Counted from the stretch's first letter, positions 11,433 through 22,895 are shown. The stretch is 64,000 nt of DNA from Selaginella tamariscina (GCA_003024785.1 PUQB01000018.1:173768-237767), one strand, 5' to 3'. Translations and numbers: made by a program. Notes: generated by a model not told the origin, from the sequence alone.

Positions 11433-13250
11433 TGTGTCATAGTTTTTACTATGACTCGACCCTTTACTTTGGACGTTGACTGTTGTTACCTACTGTACTA
11501 TGTTGATGGACCCTAGATGTAGTAGGAAACAGGCCCGCTTAGTGCACTTGGGTATCTGGTGATGGTCCGGCCGGGTGTCATTAGGTATTTGCAGGAAACT
11601 CTAAGCGAAGCTAGAACTTACCTTCTAGAAACCCACCCCCAATTTTGACGTCCCGAATAGGCTGATTGGATGAGTTCGGCGTGTTAAGTAGGGTTAGGAC
11701 ATAGGACACCCTAGGGTTGACCTAACCCTAGGGTTGCCCTAACCCACGCCCTAAAACCCCCACCCCCTTGGGTAGGGTTTAGGGGTAGTAAGGTAAGGGC
11801 TCATATTGCTAATTTATCTAAGGGGCTAGAATTCAGTGCCAGCCCACTAAACAAATAGGAAAAGAGGGGGGGGGGGCTCCGTCACATAAATAAGGTAGAG
11901 TATACGTAGGAGAGCTCCTGGGTTCATGATGAGTTCGTTGCTCTTCTGCCGGTGCAAGCTTCAGCTTGTGTCGTTAAGGTACAACCCTCTGTTGTGCCGC
12001 CCTAACTTCCAGATGCCAGGGGTACGTCCCACCTTCGGGGTAGCTTACCCTTAACGTTGGCGAATCCATGCCTGGGAGGTCTTGTCGGGAATGCACGTTC
12101 CAAGAGGCAGAGGTTGAGGCTTGTCTCCAGCCTCCTCCTCCACGTCAAGCTAGGTGTAGCACTCACGCCAAGCAAGGCACATCCGTGTCCTTGTCCAACT
12201 GTGGGCGTGGGATCTTGTTTGACAGGTTCACGTTACCTGGTTCCTGAGGGTTCATTGAGGGGTTCTAGAGTTGGCATTTAGGAACCACGTTTGTGTACTT
12301 GGTGCAACTCTTGAATCTAAGGGCTATGGCATGATAGCCCACATGGAAGGCAGTGTCACATGGAGATGTGACACTGGGCTAAACGTCACATGGTACAACG
12401 CCGAGGCACGCCCTTTGGGGTTATGTCATGGGCTTGTCGCCAAGGGGTTGGATACTCTAGCAAACAGACATGCTTGTGCTTGCACTAGGGTGCTAAGCCT
12501 TGGGCATCCGCTCAAGGGAGGTTAGGTCTCGTAACTAGGTGTGCTTTGGCACACTTGGCTAGGGGAGTGTTCTCCTTGGAATCAAGGGTTGAACAACCTA
12601 AGCTGTTAGCAGAAGCCCTTTCGTAAGGCACTCGCAAGGTCATGTGCTTAGGGTTATCCCAAACCTAGCCTTAGGGAGTTTGCTTAGCAGAACACTCGTG
12701 TCCGCCTACGGCGCACACTCGTGTCCTCACTAAGTACTAGCCCTAGGTCTAGGGTATAACTTGGCCACTCAAACCCTTAGGGGTTAGTCGTGGTTCAGGG
12801 TACCCCTTGTCGCCCTAAAGGGGTTGTACTCCCGGATGAGGGTGATTCCTCAAGGGGTAAGTGACGATGCCTTAGCTCTGTCAGGGGTATGTGTGGAACA
12901 CACGTCTCCTTGATGGGGGTTAGGGCATGAGCCTGTCTAGGTCTTCTAGGGCAAGACCCTAAGTCAACTAGGGTTATCCCTCAAGGGTTTTGGGGTAGAC
13001 ACTCTAGGGAGACTTAGGCTAAACCCTAAGTCAACTAGGGTTATCCCTCAAGGGTTCTGGGGGCAGACATTCTAGGGAGACTTAGGCTAAACCCTAAGTC
13101 TCTGTCCACTTGGGCATTAGAGTCTAACCCTAGGGGTCGTTGGGGTTGTTCTGGGAAACTTAGCGTTGCTCACACAGGGTGATGACGCCAAATGGCCACC
13201 TGGCAGCCACGTGTTGCCACGTGTTGGCCCTTTGGGTTAAAACTCTGACA
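11433..13250 (+). mobile_element. GC-rich block, probable long LTR of an unidentified element
   Basis: It starts TGTGTCATAG right after a polypurine tract and ends CTCTGACA right before the second 450-bp repeat, so TG...CA ends are plausible. It is much richer in G+C than the surroundings and crowded with AGGGTT/CCCTAG heptamer-like strings. No protein is recognised. Without a second copy the LTR call rests only on the tract and the terminal dinucleotides. Confidence 0.35.
12959..13105. repeat. Tandem repeat within the GC-rich block, about 66-bp unit
   Basis: The unit begins CTAAGTCAACTAGGGTTATC and runs through CTCAAGGGTT, a TCTAGGGAGACTTAGG stretch and AAACC. It is present about two times in tandem with small differences, plus a partial third start. 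Confidence 0.7.
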
Positions 13251-13700
13251 GACTCTTGACGATGCTTTGAGGCTGGCACAACGATATGAGTCCTCACCTC
13301 TCCCACTTGCGCCTTCACGTGCTCTCGTTCCACTTCATGTTGGGGATGGACTTGCTCCAATGGAGGTTGAGGTTGTTGCCGCTCATGTACCAGCAGAGGT
13401 GGAAGCAAATGTACGAAGTGGAATAGAAGTAAGAGGAATGGAACAAAGACGAGGGAGAGTCAAACAAGGGGGAGACTTTTCAAAGTCACACTTGGCATAA
13501 TTGCGAGTCAACCAATCCATACCAAGAATAAGGTGAAAAGCTTGACTCGGCACCACCCGTAAAGATTGAAGCTTGAGCTTACAATCATTCACACGAACAA
13601 CAATGTCCACATTGGTTATCTGTCGTTTCTCCGATATGCTTATGTCATTGGAGTTCAAAGTTCCATTGGTACTTCCCAATATAAGCTCTTGTATGGTCAT
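13251..13700. repeat. 450-bp direct repeat, right copy
   Basis: Partner of 8503-8952, about 98% identical by eye. From here the integrase piece continues past the point where the left copy is cut by telomere-type repeats, so this copy keeps the older junction. Confidence 0.85.
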
Positions 13701-14143
13701 GACCTGGTGTTGCCAACGGAGTTGGGTTTGCCTTCTAACAACGTCCGCGAACCATGCAAGTAGGCATGGAGCTTCTCAAAACCCCAAACTGCTGCTAGAC
13801 ACTCCTTTTCTGTCGTGGAGTAATTCACCTCTGCTGGCTGCAATGTACGGCTGATGTACGCAATGGGATGTCGTTGGCCAGGAACACTCGTACTCTCCTG
13901 CATCAATACGCCCCCAAGGCTGATGTCAGAAGCATTTACACGCAAGATGAAAGGACAGGTGTAATCCGGGTATGCCAAAACTGGAGGAGTTGTCAACAAC
14001 TCTTTGAGATCTGCAAATGCCTGCTTGCAATCCTTAGACCAAATAAAAGAAGTCATTGACGATTTCAACAACACGCGCAACGGTGCAGTACGATCTGAAA
14101 GATGATCCACAAAACGACCCAGATATTGTACCTTGCCAAGAAA
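13627..14143 (+). repeat. Inverted repeat, left arm
   Basis: It reads integrase piece (+) then RT/RNase H (-), and is the reverse complement of 14753-15254 with modest divergence and small indels. The odd integrase-to-RNase-H junction (CCTTCTAACAACGTC) is present in both arms, so the junction formed before the arms were duplicated. The spacer is about 610 bp. Confidence 0.85.
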
Positions 14144-14752
14144 CGATGAATGTTGTGCCAAACCTCATAAACCTGTGGCCCTACTTGCCGTAGCACTCGA
14201 TACGGTCCTTTCCATTGAGGAAGGAGACTCTTAGCTAAACCACGTACCGTAAGCTTGAGAAAACGAACGAACACCAGTTCATCAACCTTGTACTCTACAG
14301 GAGGACGATGATGCGAGTTGTAGCATTGTTGTTGTCCTACTTGTACGCGGTCCAAGTGTTCTACTGACTCCGCATGAACCAATAGAAGAATGCTCGTCAG
14401 ATATGGTCCCATGACCTAGCATCAGCAGCTTGCGGTAACCGAGAAGGCAAACCCAACTCCGTTGGCAACACTGGGTCATGACCATACAAGAGCTTATATG
14501 GGAAGATTTCATCGATGATGTTTTGATCCATTCGGATGGAATGTGGGAGGAGCATGTCGGTGATGTACATAAGGTTTAGATCGGCTGAGGGAAGTTGGTT
14601 TGAAGCTGAAGCCATCTAAGTGTGTGTTTGGATCAAAGGACACCACTTATTTGGCTTATCTCATTTCACGTGAAGGTTTGCAAGTCGATCCTGACAAACT
14701 AGTTACAGTTTTGAAGTTCTTTACACCAAAGTGTGTGAATGATGTGCAACGC

Positions 14753-15254
14753 TTTCTTGGCAAGGTATAATATCTAGGTCATTTTTTGGATCATCTTTCA
14801 TATCGTACTGCATTGTTGAAATCATCAATGACTTCTTTTGTTTAGTCTAAGGATTGCAAGTAGGCATTTGCAGATCTTAAAGAGTTGTTGACGACTCCTC
14901 CAGTTTTGGAGTACCCGGATTACACCTGTCCTTTCATCTTGCGTGTAAATGCTTCTGACATCAGCCTCGGGGGCGTATTGATGCAGGAGAGTACAAGTGT
15001 TCCTAGCCAACGACATCCCATTGCATACATCAGCCGTACATTGCAGCCAGCAGAGGTGAATTACTCCACAACAGAAAAGGAGTGTCTAGCAGTTTGGGGT
15101 TTTGAGAAGCTCCATGCCTACTTGCATGGTTTGCAGACGTTGTTAGAAGGCAAACCCAACTCCGTTGGCAACACTGGGTCATGACCATACAAGAGCTTAT
15201 ATGGGGAAGTACCAATGGAACTTTCAACTCTAGTGACATAAGCATATCGGAGAA
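14753..15254 (-). repeat. Inverted repeat, right arm
   Basis: Reverse-complement partner of 13627-14143. A transcript crossing both arms would fold into a hairpin with a stem of about 500 bp. Confidence 0.85.
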
Positions 15255-16194
15255 ATCGGCAGTCACCTCCGGCATGTCGCAAAGAACCTCGTCCATCATA
15301 TGCTGCAAAGTTGCTGGAGCATTGCTCAAACCGAAAGGCATCACCAAGAACTCGTACATGCCAAATGGGCCGAAAAGCAGTCTTGGGAATGTCCATGTCA
15401 ACCATCGGAACTTGCCAATACCCAGATGCGAGATCTAACTTGGTGAACCAACGGCTCGCCCTAGTCGATTTAAAAGGTCTGCAGTATGAGGAAGTGGGTA
15501 CACATTTGAGACGGTTACCTCATTTAATGGGCGATAGTTAATGCAGAATCGAACGCTCCCATCAGGCTTCATCACAAGGTGAGGTTCGCACGCCCAAGAA
15601 CTCCGAGATTTCCGGATAACACCCTTCTCCAACATCTCTTTGACATTTGCTCGTAAGATCTTGAGCTCCTTTGGTGATCGACGTCAAACAGGTACCTTGA
15701 TTGGCCTAGTATCTCTAGTTGGAATAGGGTGGCGTGTCGCAATCTTGGCCCCAGATGACAAGTCGAAGTTGAAAAGATCACTATACTCCTTATTGAGTTG
15801 ACCAACAACTACAACACAACAATCATATGATGGATCCAGAGAAGAAAAAGGAAGAGCATGAAGGGAAAATGGTTGGAAATAGGGATGAGACAAAATTGAT
15901 GAAAGCAGAGGTGGAAGCAGATGGACGAAGTGGAATAGAAGTAAAAGGAATGGAAGAAAGACGAGAAAGAGTCAAACAAGAGGGAGACTTTTCAAAGTCA
16001 CACTTGGCATGATTGCGAGTCAACCAATCCATACCAAGAATAAGGTGAAAAGCTTGACTCGGCACCAGCCGTAAAGATTGAAGCTTGAGCTCACGATCAT
16101 CCACACGAATAACAATGTCCACTTCATCCCGCAAACAAGTATGAGTGTGTCCATTACCGTACAGAATGAAGATTAGTTCTACTGCACGACGCAA

Positions 16195-16809
16195 ATGAAG
16201 GCTGCAATGTGTAGCAACGTGTATGTGAATTTTCAACATTCAGATTGGGATGGTTATCTGCCATTTCTCCGATATGCTTATGTCACTAGAGTTCAAAGTT
16301 CCATCAGTACTTCCCCATATAAGCTCTTGTATGATCATGACCTGGTGTTGCCAACAGAGTTGGGTTTGCCTTCTTGGTTATTGCGAGCTACTGATGCTAA
16401 GTCATGGGATCGATATCTGACGAGCATTCTTTCATTGGTTCGTGCGGAGTCAACAGAACACTTGGGCCGCATACAAGTAGGACAACAACAACGCCACAAC
16501 TCGCATCATCATCTTCCTGTGGAGTATAAGGTTGATGAACTGGTGTTGGTTCGTTTTCCCAAGCTTACGGTATGTGGTTTAGCTAAGAGTCTCCTTCTTC
16601 AGTGGAAAGGACCGTATCGAGTGCTACGACAAGTAGGGCCACAAGTTTATGAGGTTCGGCACGACATTCAACCTGATCCTCCGGAGATTGTACATGTACA
16701 ACGGTTAAAGCATTTTGTGCAACGGGAACAAGTTGTGTTGCCTACAGATCCACTAGTGCCTTCTCCTGATGTTCCTCCAGATCCGGGCCCGTCTACAAGA
16801 GAATCCTAA
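16195..16809 (+). pseudogene. Gypsy integrase C-terminal fragment, longest open piece of the scrambled pol
   Basis: A 204-codon open stretch encodes the part after the catalytic core: SDWDGYLPFLRYAYVTRVQS, SPYKLLYDHDLVLPTELGLP, DELVLVRFPKLTVCGLAKSL, WKGPYRVLRQVGPQVYEVRH and a proline-rich tail ending before the polypurine tract (ACAGGGGATGATA) and 3' LTR. The catalytic DDE residues are not included. No chromodomain follows. The same piece, shorter, recurs at four other junctions inside the element. Confidence 0.75.
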
Positions 16810-16827
16810 CCAACTTACAGGGGATGA

Positions 16828-16987
16828 TATAAGATCCACGTGTATGGTTGTATGTGCACATATTATTATTAGCGTAGTGGATTTTGATAACCATCGGAAT
16901 TGGATTCAATCTGGATCATTCACTCTTGTATATAAATTAGGGTTTCTGAACTAATGAATATATACATTTCTATATTTGAGCTCTCAC
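16828..16987 (+). repeat. 3' LTR of the rearranged element
   Basis: 160 bp, TATAAGATCC to GAGCTCTCAC, matching the 5' LTR with roughly 15 differences by eye. It starts TA rather than TG, a likely mutation. The LTR divergence shows the element is not recent. Confidence 0.75.
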
Positions 16988-17664
16988 AATTCTATATTAA
17001 ATATTTCTTATTATAATTTATAATTACATGTGAAAGAAAATGATATGAATAATTATGTATTATAATGACATGCACAATTATGTATTATAATTTGTAATTA
17101 CATGTGAAGGAAAATTATACGAATAATCAAAATTGAAAAACGTATTGTGTTTCATGTATATTTATATTAACAATTCAAATGGTGACTAATATTTCATTTA
17201 ACACACACCTACTAAATCTTTGAGAAAAAATCAATATATGTTGTTGCACATTTTGTGTATGTGTCTTTAATATTTTGATATTTATTTAAGAACATACAAT
17301 AATAATAAAAAAGCTCATACTTTTTTATTATTATATTTTATGTTTAAAGATATTAATATATAAATATATATGTAAAATATTAAGAATTTAATAAATTAAT
17401 CGTCAAATAATATATAAATATATATGCTTGGATTAGAATCATATAATGTATCTTAATTTTCCTTTTTAGAAAAATGTTTTTGTAGGAGATACTTCTTAAA
17501 AAAAATGTCTTAATTAGGTAAACTTAGAACATACTTTGGATCATAGGTTTAAAAAGAATTTGCGTATGGTATATTGTATGCGTATGTAGTATTTGTCTTT
17601 CAGAGTTTAAAACTCACTTCAATTCATAGGAAAGAGTTATGCATGTTTCACACGTCAGTAGATC

Positions 17665-18093
<429 letters not shown>

Positions 18094-18119
18094 TCAATAA
18101 ACGACGTATTCCTAGTATA

Positions 18120-18132
18120 TTCTAGAATCTTC
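18120..18132 (-). promoter_or_regulatory. Heat-shock element kept upstream of the pseudogene
   Basis: TTC-ta-GAA-tc-TTC is the reverse complement of the element at 559-571 and is still a perfect three-unit array. Confidence 0.5.
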
Positions 18133-18391
18133 ACCGTCTAGTATATTCTTGCATATACGACATGTGTTGTGTTGTGTGCGTGGAAGAACACAGGTAAAGG
18201 TAAAAGTGGGGTCGTGGGGTGTCCCAGAGCGATAAAGAAATCACACATCTTAATCACATAAACTCGGTTTTAATCGTTTTAGCACAGTAACTTCCATTCT
18301 TTTCTCACACTTCTTTAGATACACTCAGATTTCAACACAGGCAGGCACGGCTCCATGGGATTTCTACACACTCATTCTTCCTCAATGCGCA

Positions 18392-20136
18392 ATGAAGCGA
18401 ACCACCCATCATCCGGATCAAGCAGGTAACTCACACAGGTACTCCAAAATGCACCAACAGAGCAGGAGATGCTGCCATGGTTTCAAGCTATGGAGAGTTG
18501 TATGGAGCATACAGGTCCTCATGGCAATGCTGGTGTTCATGGTGATGACCACCAGCATAGCCCGTCTATGCTCCATGGGATTCTTCACCAAAGAACACTT
18601 ACAGACCGGGCTCTTCTCTCCCGTCAATGGTCCCAGAAGCCAGGTATGGTAGTAGACAATTCACAGATAGATTTACTAGTAGTCGGGTTGGGAACTATCC
18701 AAGCAAAAGTCGGACAGGCAATGGAGCTGATTCAATCCAGCCGTTCCCCAGAGTTGCTCGAGCAGAGCAGGCTTCTTCTAGATGTTGCAGTTGCTCTGGA
18801 TCAAGCAAAGTCAATGCTGATGCAAGTTAGGATCACCGGGTGTCAGAATAACAGCCAAACTGTCCGAGATGGAGTCCGAAGTAACGCCACCTCGGACAGT
18901 ATTAGCTTCCGCGTTGAAGAGATCCACAAGTACGTCCTACCAAGAGAACACCGGCTAGGTCCTGCTAGAAAGAACTTCATGGGAGCGAATGCAACTTATC
19001 CGTCCATTGGGTTATTATGTGCAACCACCATGAAGAAGGAGCTAGAGAAGTACATGGATTATGATGTCGGAGATTACTGTCCGGATGACTGGACTCTCGC
19101 TCAGAAGCTCCTGGTGCATGGATGTGATCCGCTTCCCAGAAGACGGTGTCTTGCTCGAGCTCCACAACTGTACCGGAAGCCATTTGCTGTAAATGAATCT
19201 CTTTGGAGAATCCCTGATGACAGGAATGTCCGTTGGAACAGGTACTTATGCATTGTTATTTGCCTCTACGTTCTTTATCTACATGTGCATTACTTATTGT
19301 ACTTGTATCTCTTAGTCATACCTTCACGGACACAGAATGTTCAACAGTACACTAATACTATTATATATCTCGTTGTCTTTACAACGGTGCTTATTAAGTA
19401 AATAACAACTAAAGGCATTTGACAGAGTGTTAAGCTCGTTATCTAACTCATATCTCACAACAGCTACAAGTGCAAGAATTTTGCATGTTTGGCAAGCAAC
19501 AGGCCAAATAATGGAACTGGTAACACCTTTGCTCAAAGCACTATCATCATCAACACACACACGCGTACACGCACACAAACACGCACACGTACACACACAC
19601 GCACACGCACACATATAATGAAAAACCATCAGACAACTGTACGGCGGTAGCTAATGATTATTTCTTGTATTGTAACATGGCAGGTGTCAACAAAGGCTTT
19701 TACAAGTGCTCCGAGTGCTTTGATCTTGGCGGTTACGAAAAAAACCGATGGACAGTTGTCAACTCCAGTACAAGCACTCCCGCTGACTTCAAAATATCTG
19801 AAGTTTTAGGTGTGTGTATACGTGTGTGTGTGTGTGAGAGAGAGAGAGACAGAGAGTTGTATCGGAAAGATTCTGGATATGTCCATCAAGAGATATTTAT
19901 AACATACACACACAGCGGTGAAGCCAGCGGGTGAGATTCGTATTGGGCTGGACTTCAGCATTGGGACTGGAACATTTGCAGCCAGGATGAAGGAGCACAA
20001 ATTACCATCGTGTCAGCAACTTTGAACCTGGGTGCACCCTTCAATGAGATGATTGCGTTGCGAGGACTTATACCCCTCTACTTCACCATCAATCAACGCC
20101 TTCCATTCTTTGATAACACCATGGTATGTATGAAAT

Positions 20137-20178
<42 letters not shown>

Positions 20179-20489
20179 ACACGTTATATGCATGTAAGGG
20201 TGTATGTGTATAGGATATACTACACACGACGCTGTTCCTAGATGGATGGATAGATCACATTCTGCTGGATTTTATACTGTTTGATTGGGACCGTGTTCTT
20301 CGGCCTGGGGGTTTACTGTGGATCGATCGTTTCTTCTGCCTTAATGAGGACCTTGATGACTATCTTTACTTCTTTCTGCAGCTGCATTACAAGAAGCACC
20401 TGTGGGTAGTCACTCCTAAAATGGATAGAGGGGATGGCAAGGAGATCTTCTTCTCAGCAGTTCTTGAGAAGCCACCGAGACCATTTTGA
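18392..20489 (+). CDS. ICA-type (At1g29790-like) S-adenosylmethionine-dependent methyltransferase, five exons
   Basis: Exons: 18392-19241, 19464-19519, 19684-19809, 19916-20123, 20214-20489, all with GT/AG borders. The N-terminus has a membrane segment (about residues 37-58, VWSIQVLMAMLVFMVMTTSI) as in this Golgi/ER-anchored plant family. Then come the family blocks YCPDDWTLAQKLLVHGCDPL-PRRRC (exon 1), YKCKNFACL (exon 2), GFYKCSECFDL...RW (exon 3), the cofactor-binding glycine motif GLDFSIGTGTFAARM (exon 4), and LRPGGLLWIDRFF and SAVLEKPPRPF at the end (exon 5). Exon phases agree only if one base is missing in exon 1 (between the membrane segment and about 18650) and one in exon 4 at about 19999-20002 (an A run, CACAAATT). 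With both the total is 506 codons. Either assembly errors or early decay. Substrate unknown; Arabidopsis relatives affect cambial growth. A start at 18469 in the second frame would lose the membrane anchor. Confidence 0.8.
19810..19860 (+). repeat. Compound (TG)n(AG)n microsatellite at the start of intron 3
   Basis: The tract begins a few bases after the 5' splice site of methyltransferase intron 3. The same TG-to-GA compound type opens intron 4. Confidence 0.7.
20136..20178 (+). repeat. Compound (TG)n(AG)n microsatellite in intron 4
   Basis: About 25 bp of TG runs directly into about 18 bp of GA, a dozen bases after the donor site of methyltransferase intron 4. Confidence 0.75.
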
Positions 20490-20789
20490 ACACCCGAATG
20501 ATAAAGGTGTCGTGATGTACATATACATCTGTGTGCGTGCGCTGTGTGTGTGAAACCTTCTCTTTTGCAGCTTCATAATATCTTCCTCCCACTGTTCACC
20601 GCTTGGACAAGTATATAGGGGCTTGCATTGTCAAGGCATGACAGCTAGTGGAGCATTCACTTTTGGTTAGTCTGTAGTATGTGAATACTAAACTACTGTT
20701 TGCAAAGCATTCAACGTAGTCTTCAGTGTGAGAGAAAGAAATACCAGTTTTGCCACACACTCTGTTATTTATTACATAGTTCCGATGTC

Positions 20790-22790
20790 CTATCTACCTT
20801 CAAGTTGAGCACTATTATACCTTCTATTAAGAACAGCGGTAGTCTCCCACTCTAAGGATGAATCCAACAGCTTGGACAGTTTGTAGGTCACCTCCTTCAT
20901 GTTCGGTCTCTTGTCCGGATCCTTGTCGACACAGAGCCTTGCAATCTCCACCAGACCGAACACGCCATCCCATGGGAATGCATCCTCTAGAACAGGATCC
21001 ACCCACTCCTTAAGCGTCTGTTTCTTACCTTCAGTGTCGAGGTCCTTGATTTCATCTGTCAACTTCACAAACACTTCTGCCAGAAAACCTTTCACCGGAC
21101 CGTCCAATATCGGTTCTCGCCCCGTAACAAGCTCAAGAAGCACAACACCGAATGCATACACATCCACTTTGGCCGTCACAAAACCATGAGCTAGATACTC
21201 CGGTGACATGTACCCCTGCGTTCCTGCAATGTGTTTTGTGAGAGCTGCGTCGTCCACAAGCCTGGCCATCCCAAAGTTGGCAACCTTTGCACGGAAGTGC
21301 TCGTCCAGGAGTATGTTGCTGCTCTTCACATCCTTGTGTACGAAACTCGGCTTGGTGTAGTCGTGGATATATTCCAGACCCGACGCAACATCCAATGCAA
21401 TCTGCACCCTTGTGTTCCAGCTCAGGAATGCTGAAGAAGCAGAACCAGAGCCGATGTAGTTACTATCCTCATTAAGCTTGAAGTCGGAAGGGCTCTTGTT
21501 GTGCAAGCAGTTGTTTAACGAGCCATTCTCAGCATATTCGTAAACCAGGAAGAGACGATTCTCACCACTACATACACCCACAAGCTTCACTAAGTTGCTG
21601 TGATGGACCTTGCAAAGGATCTTAAGCTCCTGTGAAGTGGTGCCGCTCATCTCCTTGATTGCCACCAGCTGTTTACGAAGCACCCCACGGTAAACACTCC
21701 CTTGTATGCGGTGCGACTCCGAGAAGTTGTTTGTTGCATCTTGAAGCTCCTGGAGAGAGAACACCAGGGGCTTCTCGGAGTCAACCAGATCGTTCATCCC
21801 CGCAATAAGTAAGTCGTTCTGGCTCGGCTGCTTAACATACCCAGTCGCACTGTTCATGGAGGAGCTGAAAGTTCCAAACTCGTCCTTATTAGAAACTTCA
21901 TTTGCTGTTTTTCTCGACTTTGAAAGCTTCCTTGTTTTCCTCCTGTAGCAGAAACCAGCTACGGCCACGAGAGCCACCGCTGCCACAACACCAACTGCGA
22001 TCCCAACGTAAGTACCTGTCTTTGAGGAGGACGAAGGGGAAGCTGGTGCAGTTGGCTGTGGAGGAGGAGCTGCAGGAGGCGGAGCATTTAGAGATGAGAC
22101 GGGGACCTTAGGCGCGTCTTGAGTGATCGGAACCAACAAGGTGGTAAACGCCTGCAAGTCGGAGTTCTGTATCCCATTACCAGAGACCGTGTTCTCGTCA
22201 GTGACAGACTTAGCAGTAACATTCCAGTCGGAAGCGATCTTCTCGACACTGTCGTTGGGCCAGATGCCATATGTGAGAAGAGACCGAACGCCGGAAGCAG
22301 TCTGTTGTGCAGTCGGACATGCGCAGCGGAGGGGAAAGGTTATGCTGTCACCGGGTTGGAGCTTTGTGGGTTCCTTACTTGGATTTGCCCTCACGACTGC
22401 TTGCCAAGTGGTGAGACCTTGGAACGTACCGTTGGAGACCAAGTAGAATGTGTCTCCGGACTGAATTATGTAACTTACGTTGTACTGTGTCCGGCCAGAG
22501 ACGCACGAGCAGTTCAAGGGGATGAGCAGCAGCTGGTCTGGGTGGAGTGTCGATGTGTCAGCAATCCCAGATGCTTCTGCTACTTGCTGCTCGCTCAATC
22601 CGAACCGGAGACCGACTAACCTCAGTGTGTCCGACTGAAGCGCTCTATAGGATGCATAAGCCTGGCATTGGGTGACGTTTGTACCGCAAGAGTACCCGAG
22701 ACGATCGGATTCGGTGTATTGTTGCTGCGCATATGTGAATCCCAGGAGTTGGAAGCTCAAGAACAAGAGAATCCATGGTAATACCTTCAT
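20790..22790 (-). CDS. LysM receptor-like (pseudo)kinase, LYK4/LYK5 type
   Basis: A 666-residue single-exon membrane receptor. Signal peptide residues 1-21 (ending FTYA). The ectodomain has three LysM motifs separated by the CxC pairs typical of plant chitin/Nod-factor receptors (C94-S-C96, C156-A-C158, with C35 and C42). There is a proline-rich stalk at 236-250, a membrane helix at 261-281 followed by CYRRKTRK, and a kinase domain at about 345-640. Lys379 (VAIKE) is present, but the glycine loop is degenerate (RIQGSVYRG), the catalytic HRD is HKD (485-487) and DFG is NFG (505-507). These changes are normal in LYK4/LYK5/LYR proteins, which bind chitin oligomers and signal through the active kinase CERK1. 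It therefore probably acts as a ligand-binding co-receptor at the plasma membrane in immunity or symbiosis. The frame is completely intact. It converges on the methyltransferase with 300 bp between stops. Confidence 0.93.
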   Translation of the reverse strand: MKVLPWILLFLSFQLLGFTYAQQQYTESDRLGYSCGTNVTQCQAYASYRALQSDTLRLVGLRFGLSEQQVAEASGIADTSTLHPDQLLLIPLNCSCVSGRTQYNVSYIIQSGDTFYLVSNGTFQGLTTWQAVVRANPSKEPTKLQPGDSITFPLRCACPTAQQTASGVRSLLTYGIWPNDSVEKIASDWNVTAKSVTDENTVSGNGIQNSDLQAFTTLLVPITQDAPKVPVSSLNAPPPAAPPPQPTAPASPSSSSKTGTYVGIAVGVVAAVALVAVAGFCYRRKTRKLSKSRKTANEVSNKDEFGTFSSSMNSATGYVKQPSQNDLLIAGMNDLVDSEKPLVFSLQELQDATNNFSESHRIQGSVYRGVLRKQLVAIKEMSGTTSQELKILCKVHHSNLVKLVGVCSGENRLFLVYEYAENGSLNNCLHNKSPSDFKLNEDSNYIGSGSASSAFLSWNTRVQIALDVASGLEYIHDYTKPSFVHKDVKSSNILLDEHFRAKVANFGMARLVDDAALTKHIAGTQGYMSPEYLAHGFVTAKVDVYAFGVVLLELVTGREPILDGPVKGFLAEVFVKLTDEIKDLDTEGKKQTLKEWVDPVLEDAFPWDGVFGLVEIARLCVDKDPDKRPNMKEVTYKLSKLLDSSLEWETTAVLNRRYNSAQLEGR

Positions 22791-22895
22791 ATCTTTCCTA
22801 GATTACTATGCTTGTACATCCACACTAGCAGCCATAGCCGGGGCTGCTTAAGACAATTTATTTCTTGTTTGCCACGCTGGCGGGTCATTAACGCC

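Larger units (their letters stand above)
7622..16987 (+). mobile_element. Rearranged short-LTR Ty3/gypsy element with scrambled pol
   Basis: It is bounded by two 160-bp LTRs in direct orientation. The order inside is: gag (+) 7928-8640; protease end (-) about 8650-8860; integrase piece (+) 8861-8952; foreign 4.3-kb block 8953-13250; a second copy of the gag-end/protease/integrase composite 13251-13700; end of RT and start of RNase H (-) about 13745-14150; integrase C-terminus (-) about 14155-14505; RT second half to RNase H (+) about 14512-15140; integrase piece (-) about 15145-15255; RT first half (-) about 15260-15890; protease (-) about 15900-16170; integrase C-terminus (+) 16195-16809; 3' LTR. 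Strand changes occur at least eight times, so it cannot encode working pol. All pieces come from one lineage with no chromodomain. Confidence 0.75.

Noticed and set aside
12057-12525. Two overlapping open frames of about 75-84 codons in the GC-rich block
   Set aside because: High G+C gives open frames by chance; no family resemblance, and the block looks like an LTR.
18635-18660. A tiny intron joining the two frames of the methyltransferase exon 1
   Set aside because: GT and AG are present but only about 23 bp apart, too short for a plant intron; a missing base explains the shift better.
22119-22619. A 166-codon open frame opposite the LysM receptor ectodomain
   Set aside because: Antisense shadow of a clearly coding region with no similarity of its own.
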